Part shown: positions 38,401 to 53,400 of the stretch, piece by piece
How the letters are laid out: each line of letters starts with the position of its first letter
Position numbering within the stretch: position 1 is the first letter of the stretch
Assembly: GCA_014843695.1 (NCBI GenBank)
Contig: CM026400.1
Location: 10,198,438-10,262,437 of the forward strand
DNA: 64,000 nt
From: Archivesica marissinica
Taxonomy: Eukaryota > Mollusca > Bivalvia > Venerida > Vesicomyidae
Reading direction: 5' to 3'
Notes under the pieces: model-generated
What the model saw: only the letters and a program-made list of their open reading frames with translations
Database searches by the model: none
What the model was told of the DNA's origin: nothing
Position numbers and translations under genes: made by a program

Positions 38401-41400
38401 GAATTGTAACCAATATTAGCTTATATATGGGCCAACACACTAATAGTTTAATAAATAACATCGGCGTCAATATCTTAATAAATAACATCGGCGTCAGTAT
38501 CTTAATAAATAACATCGGCGTCAGTATCTTAATAAATAACATCATCGGCGTCAATATCTTAATAAATAACATCAGCATCAGTATCTTAATAAACAACATC
38601 GGCGTCAATATCTTAATAAATAACATCGGCGTCAATATCTTAATAAATAACATCGGCGTCAGTATCTTAATAAATAACATCAGCATCAGTATCTTAATAA
38701 ATAACATCGGCGTCAATATCTTAATAAATAACATCGGCGTCAATATCTTAATAAATAACATCGGCGTCAGTATCTTAATAAATAACATCGGCGTCAATAT
38801 CTTAATAAATAACATCGGCATCAGTATCTTAATAAATAACATCGGCGTCAATATCTTAATAAATAACATCGGCGTCAGTATCTTAATAAATAACATCGGC
38901 GTCAGTATCTTAATAAATAACATCGGCGTCAATATCTTAATAAATAACATCGGCGTCAGTATCTTAATAAATAACATCGGCGTCAGTATCTTAATAAATA
39001 ACATCGGCGTCAATATCTTAATAAATAACATCGGCATCAGTATCTTAATAAACAACATCGGCGTCAGTATCTTAATAAATAACATCGGCGTCAATATCTT
39101 AATAAATAACATCGGCGTCAGTATCTTAATAAATAACATCGGCGTCAGTATCTTAATAAATAACATCAGCATCAGTATCTTAATAAATAACATCGGCGTC
39201 AATATCTTAATAAATAACATCGGCGTCAATATCTTAATAAATAACATCGGCGTCAGTATCTTAATAAATAACATCGGCATCAGTATCTTAATAAATAACA
39301 TCGGCGTCAGTATCTTAATAAATAACATCGGCGTCAGTATCTTAATAAATAACATCGGCATCAGTATCTTAATAAATAACATCGGCGTCAGTATCTTAAT
39401 AAATAACATCGGCGTCAGTATCTTAATAAATAACATCGGCGTCAGTATCTTAATAAATAACATCGGCATCAGTATCTTAATAATTAACATCATCGGCGTC
39501 AATATCTTAATAAATAACATCATCGGCATCAATATCTTAATAAATAACATCATCGGCGTCAATATCTTAATAAATAACATCGGCGTCAGTATCTTAATAA
39601 ATAACATCATCGGCATCAATATCTTAATAAATAACATCGGCGTCAGTATCTTAATAAATAACATCATCGGCGTCAGTATCTTAATAAATAACATCATCGG
39701 CATCAGTATCTTAATAAATAACATCATCGGCGTCAGTATCTTAATAAATAACATCATCGGCGTCAGTATCTTAATAAATAACATCGGCGTCAGTATCTTA
39801 ATAAATAACATCGGCATCAGTATCTTAATAAATAACATCGGCGTCAGTATCTTAATAAATAACATCGGCGTCAGTATCTTAATAAATAACATCGGCGTCA
39901 GTATCTTAATAAATAACATCATCGGCATCAATATCTTAATAAATAACATCGGCGTCAGTATCTTAATAAATAACATCATCGGCGTCAGTATCTTAATAAA
40001 TAACATCATCGGCATCAGTATCTTAATAAATAACATCATCGGCGTCAGTATCTTAATAAATAACATCATCGGCGTCAGTATCTTAATAAATAACATCGGC
40101 GTCAGTATCTTAATAAATAACATCGGCGTCAGTATCTTAATAAATAACATCATCGGCATCAATATCTTAATAAATAACATCGGCGTCAGTATCTTAATAA
40201 ATAACATCATCGGCATCAGTATCTTAATAATAACATCATCGGCGTCAGTATCTTAATAAATAACATCATCGGCGTCAGTATCTTAATAAATAACATCGGC
40301 GTCAGTATCTTAATAAATAACATCGGCGTCAGTATCTTAATAAATAACATCGGCGTCAGTATCTTAATAAATAACATCGGCGTCAGTATCTTAATAAATA
40401 ACATCGGCGTCAGTATCTTAATAAATAACATCATCGGCATCAATATCTTAATAAATAACATCGGCATCAGTATCTTAATAAATAACATCGGCGTCAGTAT
40501 CTTAATAAATAACATCGGCGTCAGTATCTTAATAAATAACTTCGGCGTCAGTATCTTAATAAACAACATCGGCGTCAATATCTTAATAAATAACATCGGC
40601 GTCAGTATCTTAATAAACAACATCGGCGTCAGTATCTTAATAAACAACATCGGCGTCAATATCTTAATAAATAACATCGGCGTCAGTATCTTAATAAATA
40701 ACATCAGCGTCAGTATCTTAATAAACAACATCGGCGTCAGTATCTTAATAAACAACATCGGCGTCAATATCTTAATAAATAACATCGGCGTCAGTATCTT
40801 AATAAACAACATCGGCGTCAATATCTTAATAAATAACATCGGCGTCAGTATCTTAATAAATAACATCGGCGTCAGTATCTTAATAAATAACATCGGCGTC
40901 AATATCTTAATAAATAACATCAGCATCAGTATCTTAATAAACAACATCGGCATCAGTATCTTAATAAATAACATCATCGGCGTCAATATCTTAATAAATA
41001 ACATCATCGGCATCAATATCTTAATAAATAACATCATCGGCGTCAATATCTTAATAAATAACATCGGCGTCAGTATCTTAATAAATAACATCATCGGCAT
41101 CAATATCTTAATAAATAACATCGGCGTCAGTATCTTAATAAATAACATCATCGGCGTCAGTATCTTAATAAATAACATCATCGGCATCAGTATCTTAATA
41201 AATAACATCATCGGCGTCAGTATCTTAATAAATAACATCATCGGCGTCAGTATCTTAATAAATAACATCGGCGTCAGTATCTTAATAAATAACATCGGCA
41301 TCAGTATCTTAATAAATAACATCGGCGTCAGTATCTTAATAAATAACATCGGCGTCAGTATCTTAATAAATAACATCGGCGTCAGTATCTTAATAAATAA

Positions 41401-44400
41401 CATCATCGGCATCAATATCTTAATAAATAACATCGGCGTCAGTATCTTAATAAATAACATCGGCGTCAGTATCTTAATAAATAACATCGGCATCAGTATC
41501 TTAATAAATAACATCGGCGTCAGTATCTTAATAAATAACATCGGCATCAGTATCTTAATAAATAACATCGGCGTCAGTATCTTAATAAATAACATCGGCG
41601 TCAGTATCTTAATAAATAACATCGGCGTCAGTATCTTAATAAATAACATCATCGGCATCAATATCTTAATAAATAACATCGGCATCAGTATCTTAATAAA
41701 TAACATCGGCGTCAGTATCTTAATAAATAACATCGGCGTCAGTATCTTAATAAATAACATCGGCGTCAGTATCTTAATAAACAACATCGGCGTCAATATC
41801 TTAATAAATAACATCGGCGTCAGTATCTTAATAAACAACATCGGCGTCAGTATCTTAATAAACAACATCGGCGTCAGTATCTTAATAAATAACATCGGCG
41901 TCAGTATCTTAATAAATAACATCGGCGTCAGTATCTTAATAAACAACATCGGCGTCAGTATCTTAATAAACAACATCGGCGTCAATATCTTAATAAATAA
42001 CATCGGCGTCAGTATCTTAATAAACAACATCGGCGTCAATATCTTAATAAATAACATCGGCGTCAGTATCTTAATAAATAACATCGGCGTCAGTATCTTA
42101 ATAAATAACATCGGCGTCAATATCTTAATAAATAACATCAGCATCAGTATCTTAATAAATAACATCATCGGCGTCAATATCTTAATAAATAACATCGGCG
42201 TCAGTATCTTAATAAATAACATCGGCGTCAGTATCTTTAAGAAATAATAAGTATCAACCGTGGTATATCGCAGAATAACCCGAGTTTGAAGTTCTTATGC
42301 GTAGAAATATATCACGAAGGCCGCAGGCCTGAGTGATATATTTCTACGCATAAGAACGACAAACGAGGGTTATTCTGCGATATACCACGGTTGATACTTA
42401 TTATTTCGATTATAACACGACTTACTTCTAATAATTTTAAAGGAGTATTTTCTTCAAACGCCACTGCATTTGGCTTTCGAAATTTCCTCCCGCGTAAGGG
42501 GTGATGACGTTATTTGTTATGGAAAATATCAATCTAGTGCATAAATGAACAAAAGTTGTAACTGATCAATAATTTTATTTATTTTGTCAAATAAAACTGT
42601 ACAGAATAGTAACTGAAACGTTACTTAGCAGAAAAACAAGATGGACAAGAGATTATCTGATTCTAAAAATAGCTCACTTCCGTGAATTCCAACGGTATTT
42701 TTTACAAACATCGCGTGACTTTCATTCATAAAACTTTACACGCATTGTATAAATTACGTAGCCAAAACACGGTGCGCGTGCAGCATAGTTCAAGGTAGCG
42801 AGATTGGTTTTACTCTAGACGTATGTATGTTATTAGCTGGGTCGTGTTAGAATAATAAATAACATCGGCGTCAGTATCTTAATAAATAACATCAGCGTCA
42901 GTATCTTAATAAATAAGACAGAAGTGCGTATTGCTGCAGTGTATTCTTGAAAGCTTGATGTCCACATTGCTCACACTTACTGTTCACGTTCGCCCTCCAG
43001 TAGCTTGAATAGCTTGGGATACTGTAGTTGATGTGTTGTCGTATCGCATCGGATCTCTACTTGTCCGCTAGGGGGGCAATAAGATTTCATTGAGCCATTG
43101 AGACATGTAACATGGAGTTTTTGAACCGACTATACAAACAATTGTAAGCAATTAATAAACGTATATAACAGGTACAGGAATCACTATGTAACATACATCT
43201 TTAGAGCATTGTACAGTACATAGAATACATCAAATATGTTATTACATAAAGTAAGATAACTAACTGTATTTAAATTCACAGACGATTGGGGTTTGTACAA
43301 ATGGTTTCGGGTTCAAAACCAATGTTTTTTATTGTTATAAGAACATTTTGATAAACCATATGATTGACACTATACATACAAAATGTTTAGGCCATATCCA
43401 AGTAAATTTAAAAATGAACCCGAAACCACGTGTCCACACCCCAAGTGTCTGTGTTTAAATTAAGACCTGCAATACTTTAGATATTATTTTAATAGTCGAT
43501 ATGATTTGAACAAGTTCATACTCCTTTATTATTAATGCACGGCGCTAACCGTAACGCAAGAGGCCTAGATTACATGTATACTTAATACATTGTGTTTCTT
43601 TAATTAATATGTTTTATATGTCATAGTATATATGTTGAGGGCCTTATTTATATTAGCCATGTGATATATAAACTCCCTCATACAATACATTCTTTATTAT
43701 TATTATTACTGAGATATAGCAAACATGTATTAAATCTATCTACATCTTGCAACACCCTATACAACCGAGATATATAGCAAACATGTATTTAAAGGAACAT
43801 ACATACATACAACACCCTATACAGCTGAACGAATAACACGAATACCGATATACTGTATAATACAAGTAACTACGACTCTATCGATGTACAAGTAACTACA
43901 ACTCTATCGATGTACAAGTAACTACAACTATATCGATGTACAAGTAACTACGACTCTATCAATGTACAAGTAACTACAACTCTATCAATGTACAAGTAAC
44001 TACAACTCTATCGATGTACAAGTAACTACAACTATATCAATGTACAAGTAACTACAACTCTATCGATGTACAAGTAACTACAACCACAAGTAACTACAAC
44101 TATATCAATGTACAAGTAACTACAACTCTATCGCTGTACAAGTAACTACAACTCTATCAATATACAAGTAACTACGACTCTATCAATGTACAAGTAACTA
44201 CAACTCTATCGCTGTACAAGTAACTACAACTCTATCAATATACAAGTAACTACGACTCTATCAATATACAAGTAACTACAACTCTATCAATATACAAGTA
44301 ACTACAACTATATCCATATACAAGTAACTACAACTATATCCATATACAAGTAACTACAACTCTATCGATATACAAGTAACTACAACTCTATCAATATACA

Positions 44401-47400
44401 AGTAACTACAACTCTATCAATATACAAGTAACTACAACTCTATCGATGTACAAGTAACTACAACTCTATCGATGTACAAGTAACTACAACTATATCGATG
44501 TACACGTAACTACAACCACAAGTAACTACAACTCTATCGATGTACAAGTAACTACAACTCTATCAATATACAAGTAACTACAACTCTATCGATATACAAG
44601 TAACTACAACTCTATCAATATACAAGTAACTACAACTCTATCAATATACAAGTAACTACAACTCTATCGATGTACAAGTAACTACAACTATATCGATGTA
44701 CACGTAACTACAACCACAAGTAACTACAACTCTATCGATGTACAAGTAACTACAACTCTATCGATATACAAGTAACTACAACTCTATCAATATACAAGTA
44801 ACTACAACTCTATCAATATACAAGTAACTACAACTCTATCGATGTACAAGTAACTACAACTCTATCAATATACAAGTAACTACAACTCTATCGATGTACA
44901 AGTAACTACAACTCTATCAATGTACAAGTAACTACAACTCTATCAATATACAAGTAACTACAACTCTATCGATGTACAAGTAACTACATCTCTATCGATG
45001 TACAAATAACTACAACTCTATCAATGTACAAGTAACTACAACTCTATCAATATACAAGTAACTACAACACTATCAATATACAAGTAACTACAACTCTATC
45101 GATGTACAAGTAACTACAACCACAAGTAACTACAACTATATCAATGTACAAGTAACTACAACTCTATCGATGTACAAGTAACTACAACTCTATCGATGTA
45201 CAAGTAACTACAACTATATCGATGTACAAGTAACTACAACTCTATCGATGTACAAGTAACTACAACTATATCGATGTACAAGTAACTACAACTATATCGA
45301 TGTACAAGTAACTACAACTATATCGATGTACAAGTAACTACAACTCTATCGATGTACAAGTAACTACAACTATATCGATGTACAAGTAACTACAACTCTA
45401 TCGATGTACAAGTAACTACAACTCTATCAATGTACAAGTAACTACAACTCTATCGATGTACAAGTAACTACAACTCTATCGATGTACAAGTAACTACAAC
45501 CACAAGTAACTACAACTATATCAATGTACAAGTAACTACAACTCTATCGATGTACAAGTAACTACAACTCTATCGATGTACAAGTAACTACGACTCTATC
45601 AATATACAAGTAACTACAACTCTATCAATATACAAGTAACTACAACTATATCCATATACAAGTAACTACAACTATATCGATATACAAGTAACTACGACTC
45701 TATCAATATACAAGTAACTACAACTCTATCAATATACAAGTAACTACAACTCTATCAATATACAAGTAACTACAACTCTATCGATGTACAAGTAACTACA
45801 ACTATATCGATGTACACGTAACTACAACCACAAGTAACTACAACTCTATCGATGTACAAGTAACTACAACTCTATCGATGTACAAGTAACTACAACTCTA
45901 TCAATATACAAGTAACTACAACTCTATCGATATACAAGTAACTACAACTCTATCAATATACAAGTAACTACAACTCTATCAATATACAAGTAACTACAAC
46001 TCTATCGATGTACAAGTAACTACAACTATATCGATGTACACGTAACTACAACCACAAGTAACTACAACTCTATCGATGTACAAGTAACTACAACTCTATC
46101 GATGTACAAGTAACTACAACTCTATCAATATACAAGTAACTACAACTCTATCGATATACAAGTAACTACAACTCTATCAATATACAAGTAACTACAACTC
46201 TATCGATGTACAAGTAACTACAACTCTATCGATGTACAAGTAACTACAACTCTATCAATGTACAAGTAACTACAACTCTATCAATATACAAGTAACTACA
46301 ACTCTATCGATGTACAAGTAACTACATCTCTATCGATGTACAAGTAACTACAACTCTATCAATGTACAAGTAACTACAACTCTATCAATATACAAGTAAC
46401 TACAACTCTATCAATATACAAGTAACTACAACTCTATCGATGTACAAGTAACTACAACCACAAGTAACTACAACTCTATCAATGTACAAGTAACTACAAC
46501 TCTATCGATGTACAAGTAACTACAACTCTATCGATGTACAAGTAACTACAACCACAAGTAACTACAACTATATCGATGTACAAGTAACTACAACTCTATC
46601 GATGTACAAGTAACTACAACTCTATCGATGTACAAGTAACTACAACTATATCGATGTACAAGTAACTACAACTCTATCGATGTACAAGTAACTACAACTC
46701 TATCAATGTACAAGTAACTACAACTCTATCGATGTACAAGTAACTACAACTCTATCGATGTACAAGTAACTACAACCACAAGTAACTACAACTATATCGA
46801 TGTACAAGTAACTACAACTCTATCGATGTACAAGTAACTACAACTCTATCGATGTACAAGTAACTACAACTATATCGATGTACAAGTAACTACAACTCTA
46901 TCGATGTACAAGTAACTACAACTCTATCAATGTACAAGTAACTACAACTCTATCGATGTACAAGTAACTACAACTCTATCGATGTACAAGTAACTACAAC
47001 TCTATCAATATACAAGTAACTACAACTCTATCAATATACAAGTAACTACAACTCTATCAATGTACAAGTAACTACAACTCTATCAATGTACAAGTAACTA
47101 CAACTATATCGATGTACAAGTAACTACGACTCTATCAATATACAAGTAACTACAACTCTATCAATGTACAAGTAACTACAACTCTATCAATGTACAAGTA
47201 ACTACAACTCTATCGATGTACAAGTAACTACAACTCTATCGATGTACACGTAACTACAACTCTATCAATGTACAAGTAACTACGTTTTAGCTACAGCTAA
47301 GATACATTGCTGTAGCAGCTTACATAGGGTGTATAATTATAATAATACCTAACTACGAAGTAGATATTGGCGACCGAGTCCCCCTGTTTAACCAGTACGG

Positions 47401-50400
47401 AGTCGTACGGATACGTCTCTTTATACATAGCCATCGTTAGTTGCTTCCGGTACTTCGCTATCCATGATGTAAAAAGGTCGTTGTGTTTGATAAAGTGTTG
47501 TTTTTCTTCGAACTCCTCGGCTAGAACGTCTCTAACTGCCCGGTTGTACAAAGCACGATCTACTACGAGTACATCCGTTTCTTCCTCGGCAACGATCGTA
47601 GCCGTCCGGACAGCATCGTCGGAAATGAGTGCCACCTCCCCGAATGGAAAACCGGATCCTGTAGAATAATTTCTAACCTTATTTCATTTTGTTCACAAAA
47701 TAATGATGACTAATGAAGTTAATTGTTGTTATGTAGCTGCATATACCTTGTGTTATTAATGTAGCTGCATATACCTTGTGTTATTAACGTAGCTGCATAT
47801 ACCTTGTGTTATTAACGTAGCTGTATATACCTTGTGTTATTAACGTAGCTGCATATACCTTGTGTTATTAATGTAGCTGCATATACCTTGTGTTATTAAT
47901 GTAGCTGCATATACCTTGTGTTATTAATGTAGCTGCATATACCTTGTGTTATTAACGTAGCTGCATATACCTTGTGTTATTAATGTAGCTGCATATACCT
48001 TGTGTTATTAACGTAGCTGTATATACCTTGTGTTATTAATGTAGCTGCATATACCTTGTGTTATTAATGTAGCTGCATATACCTTGTGTTATTAATGTAG
48101 CTACATATACCTTGTGTTATTAATGTAGCTGCATATACCTTGTGTTATTAATGTAGCTGCATATACCATGTGTTATTAATGTAGCTGTATATACATTGTC
48201 GTATTAATGTAGCTGCATATACCATGTGTTATTAATGTAGCTGCATATACATTGTGTTATTAATGTAGCTGCATATACCTTGTGTTATTAATGTAGCTGC
48301 ATATACCTTGTGTTATTAATGTAGCTGCATATACCATGTGTTATTAATGTAGCTGCATATACATTGTGTTATTAATGTAGCTGCATATACCTTGTGTTAT
48401 TAATGTAGCTGCATATACATTGTGTTATTAATATAGCTGCATATACCTTGTGTTATTAATGTAGCTGCATATACATTGTGTTGTTAATGTAGCTGCATAT
48501 ACCTTGTGTATTTGTTAATTCAACCTATCATCACTGATGGTCACGGGTTCGAGCCACGCTCATACCGTGTTTCATTTATATGAAAAAGTTGGCAGTTTCT
48601 TACGGAGGTTGGTGCACCCAAGTACTGGTTAACCGCTGGAGCCTGCCCAGGAAAGGTGTTGTTAGGTAAACTGCCCACCGGCGATATAGCCCAAAAATGG
48701 TGCTGATGCAGGCGTAAAACCCGAAATATAACATAATTGTTAATTCAGTACATGTTTTCAGATTATGTACACATTTTGTTTATAATTGAATATGTAAGGA
48801 TACTGATAAGCATATAAGATACGAAAATTTAAGCCAAAACACACCTCCAACAATCTAGCTAAAAACACACCTCCAACAATCTAGCTAAAAACACACCTCC
48901 AACAATCTAGCTAAAAACACACCTCCAACAATCTAGCTAAAACACACCTCCAACAATCTAGCTAAAAACACACCTCCAACAATCTAGCTAAAAACACACC
49001 TCCAACAATCTAGCTAAAAACACACCTCCAACAATCTAGCTAAAAACACACCTCCAACAATCTAGCTAAAAACACACCTCCAACAATCTAGCTAAAAACA
49101 CACCTCCAACATCTAGCTAAAAACACACCTCCAACAATCTAGCTAAAAACACACCTCCAACAATCTAGCTAAAAACACACCTCCAACAATCTAGCTAAAA
49201 ACACACCTCCAACAATCTAGCTAAAAACACCTCCAACAATCTAGCTAAAAACACACCTCCAACAATCTAGCTAAAAACACACCTCCAACAATCTAGCTAA
49301 AAACACACCTCCAACAATCTAGCTAAAAACACACCTCCAACAATCTAGCTAAAAACACACCTCCAACAATCTAGCTAAAAACAAAATTCCGGGTGTGCAT
49401 GTTACCGCATCACCTAGAAATCAGCGATAGAGTCAGCCAAGCTACGCCCATGAATGGCTAGTCCTTCGCATCAAAGGTAATGTTTTTTTTATATTTTGTA
49501 GTCAGTGCACATATATGTGTAACTATGTGCATATATGTGTAAGTATGTGCATATATGTGTAACTATGTGCATATATGTGTAAGTATGTGCATATATGTGT
49601 AACTATGTGCATATATGTGTAACTATGTACATATATGTGTAAGTATGTGCATATATGTGTAACTATGTGCATATATGTGTAACTATGTGTAAGTATGTGC
49701 ATATATGTGTAACTATGTGCATATATGTGTAACTATGTGCATATATGTGTAACTATGTGCATATATGTGTAAGTATGTGCATATATGTGTAACTATGTGC
49801 ATATATGTGTAACTATGTGCATATATGTGTAACTATGTGCATATATGTGTAACTATGTGCATATATGTGTAAGTATGTGCATATATGTGTAACTATGTGC
49901 ATATATGTGTAACTATGTACATATATGTGTAAGTATGTGCATATATGTGTAACTATGTGTAATATGTGTAAGTATGTGTATATGTGTAAGTATGTGCATA
50001 TATGTGTAAGTATGTGCATATATGTGTAACTATGTGTAAGTATGTGCATATATGTGTAACTATGTGCATATATGTGTAAGTATGTGCATATATGTGTAAC
50101 TATGTGTAAGTATGTGCATATATGTGTAACTATGTGTAACTATGTGCATATATGTGTAACTATGTGTAAGTATGTGCATATATGTGTAAGTATGTGCATA
50201 TATGTGTAACTATGTGCATATATGTGTAACTATGTGCATATATGTGTAACTATGTGCATATATGTGTAACTATGTGCATATATGTGTAACTATGTGTAAG
50301 TATGTGCATATATGTGTAACTATGTGCATATATGTGTAACTATGTGCATATATGTGTAACTATGTGCATATATGTGTAACTATGTGTAAGTATGTGCATA

Positions 50401-53400
50401 TATGTGTAACTATGTGCATATATGTGTAAGTATGTGCATATATGTGTAACTATGTGCATATATGTGTAACTATGTGCATATATGTGTAACTATGTGCATA
50501 TATGTGTAACTATGTGCATATATGTGTAACTATGTGTAAGTATGTGCATATATGTGTAACTATGTGCATATATGTGTAACTATGTGTAAGTATGTGCATA
50601 TATGTGTAAGTATGTGCATATATGTGTAAGTATGTGCATATATGTGTAACTATGTGCATATATGTGTAACTATGTGCATATATGTGTAAGTATGTGCATA
50701 TATGTGTAAATATTGATACAATGCCGTGTTAGGTAATAAGGCTTCTCGCCCTTGATTCGAACTTGCAACCTGGATCACTGCGAGCACCTGTGGATCACTG
50801 CGAGCACATGGATCACTGTGAGCACATGTGGATCACTGCAAGCACCTGGATCACTGTGAGCACATGCGGATCACTGCGAGGTAGACCCCGGACCGCACAA
50901 AAGACTACAATTATATGTATGCTGATAAAATTAACCTGGAGAGTAGTTTTAGAAAACAAATCAGCAAAGTGTACGCAGTACGCGTGATACGGGTCCGAAC
51001 CCTGGCTTAAAATCTGATTTCATTACAAAAATAAAACTCTAGCTACGTAATGCCACTACTCGGCTACTCATTGCATACCGAGGCTTGTGACGAAGTTGCC
51101 CAGCTTTGTTCTGTCAAGTTTGTCGTTGATGTTGAGTGATCCAATATTTGCAAACGCATCTTTCTCGTCTCCATCACCCGCACCGGCATCACGAGCACCG
51201 GCACCCTTGTCTTTATTGATGATGTAAATAGAAATCTTACCGGCCAAAATAATATAAAAACTGAAATAGATAAGACATGAACTGAGCTTCATTTGCAATG
51301 AATGTTTCCTCATATTTTGGAAGTATACATTTGTCACATGATTTCGTCATTTCTCTTACCTATGTTGCCAAGAAGACCAGTACATAACATGATGCTTGTC
51401 AGTACATAACATGATGCGTGTCAGTACATAACATGATGCTTGTCAGTACATAACATGATGCTTGTCAGTACATAACATGATGCTTGTCAGTACATAACAT
51501 GATGCTTGTCAGTACATAACATGATGCTTGTCAGTACATAGCATGATGCTTGTCAGTACATAACATGATCCTTGTCAGTACATAACATGATTCTTGTCAG
51601 TACATAACATGAAAAGCAAGTACATCACATGATGCTTGTCAGTACATAACACGATGCTTGTCAGTACATAACACGATGCTTGTCAGTACATAACATGATG
51701 CTTGTCAGTACATAACATGATGCTTGTCATTACATCACATGATGCTTGTCAGTACATCACATGATGCTTGTCAGTACATCACATGATGCTTGTCAGTACA
51801 TAACACGATGCTTGTCAGTACATCACATGATGCTTGTCAGTACATCACATGATGCTTGTCAGTACATCACATGATGCTTGTCAGTACATCACATGATGCT
51901 TGTCAGTACATAACACGATGCTTGTCAGTACATAACATTATTATTATTATTATATACCAAACTTATATAGCGCTCTTTTCATCTAAAAATAAAACGTTCA
52001 AAAGCGCTTTACAGCCTAAAATATCACAAATATTGATAAAAACTTCCACATACAATGAGATAAAACAAGACAAAATTAGCAAACACAATTACAATGGATT
52101 CTAAATATGCTATAAAATATTAGGATCTAAAATTATAACAATTAAAATATAGGTAATAATTAAATAAAATGTGTTCATTTGCAGTCTTAATCCTGATTGA
52201 GCACAGACATGATGCTTGTCAGTACATAGCATGATGCTTGTCAGTACATAACCTGTTGATTGTCAGTACATAACATGATGCTTGTCAGTACATAACATGA
52301 TGCTTGTCAGTACATAACATGATGCTTGTCAGTACATAACATGATGCTTGTCAGTACATAACATGATGCTTGTCAGTACATAACATGTTGATTGTCAGTA
52401 CATCACATGATGCTTGTCAGTACATAACATGATGCTTGTCAGTACATCACATGATGCTTGTCAGTACATAGCATGATGCTTGTCAGTACATCACATTATG
52501 CTTGTCAGTACATAACATGTTGATTGTCAGTACATCACATGATGCTTGTCAGTACATAACATGTTGATTGTCAGTACATAACATGATGCTTGTCAGTACA
52601 TCGCATGATGCTTGTCAGTACATAACATTATGCTTGTCAGTACATCACATGATTCTTGTCAGTACATCGCATGATGCTTGTCAGTACATCACATGATGCT
52701 TGTCAGTACATAACATGATGCTTGTCAGTACATAACATGATGCTTGTCAGTACATAACATGATGCTTGTCAGTACATAGCATGATGCTTGTCAGTACATA
52801 ACACGATGCTTGTCAGTACATAACATGATGCTTGTCAGTACATCACATGATGCTTGTCAGTACATAACATGATGCTTGTCAGTACATAACATGATGCTTG
52901 TCAGTACATAACACGATGCTTGTCAGTACATAACATGATGCTTGTCAGTACATAACACGATGCTTGTCAGTACATAACATGATACTTGTCAGTACATAAC
53001 ACGATGCTTGTCAGTACATAACATTATTATTATTATTATATACCAAACTTATATAGCGCTCTTTTCATCTAAAAATAAAACGTTCAAAAGCGCTTTACAG
53101 CCTAAAATTTCACAAATATTGATAAAAACATCCACATACAATGAGATAAAACAAGACAAAATTAGCAAACACAATTACAATGGATTCTAAATATGCTATA
53201 AAATATTAGGATCTAAAATTATAACAATTAAAATATAGGTAATAATTAAATAAAATGTGTTCATTTGCAGTCTTAATCCTGATTGAGCACAGACATGATG
53301 CTTGTCAGTACATAGCAAGATGCTTGTCAGTACATAACATGTTGATTGTCAGTACATAACATGTTGATTGTCAGTACATAACATGATGCTTGTCAGTACA

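Noticed and set aside
38318..42222. Open frames of 609, 632 and 668 codons on both strands
   Set aside because: These are the 27/30-bp array read through. The encoded LFIKILTPM and INNIGVSIL repeats are a direct product of the unit, and the two strands are open at once.
43855..47349. 26-bp array derived from the exon 3 donor
   Set aside because: Only seven bases (GTAGTTA) are shared between the exon end and the unit, and the unit has no GT donor at the matching place. This is chance-level similarity.
51330..51385. Extra minus-strand exon ending GGCAACATAG|GTAAGAG near 51357
   Set aside because: The donor is strong, but exons 1 and 2 already join in phase through the conserved GDCFYIILAG motif, so no exon is needed here. 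No acceptor or conserved peptide supports it.
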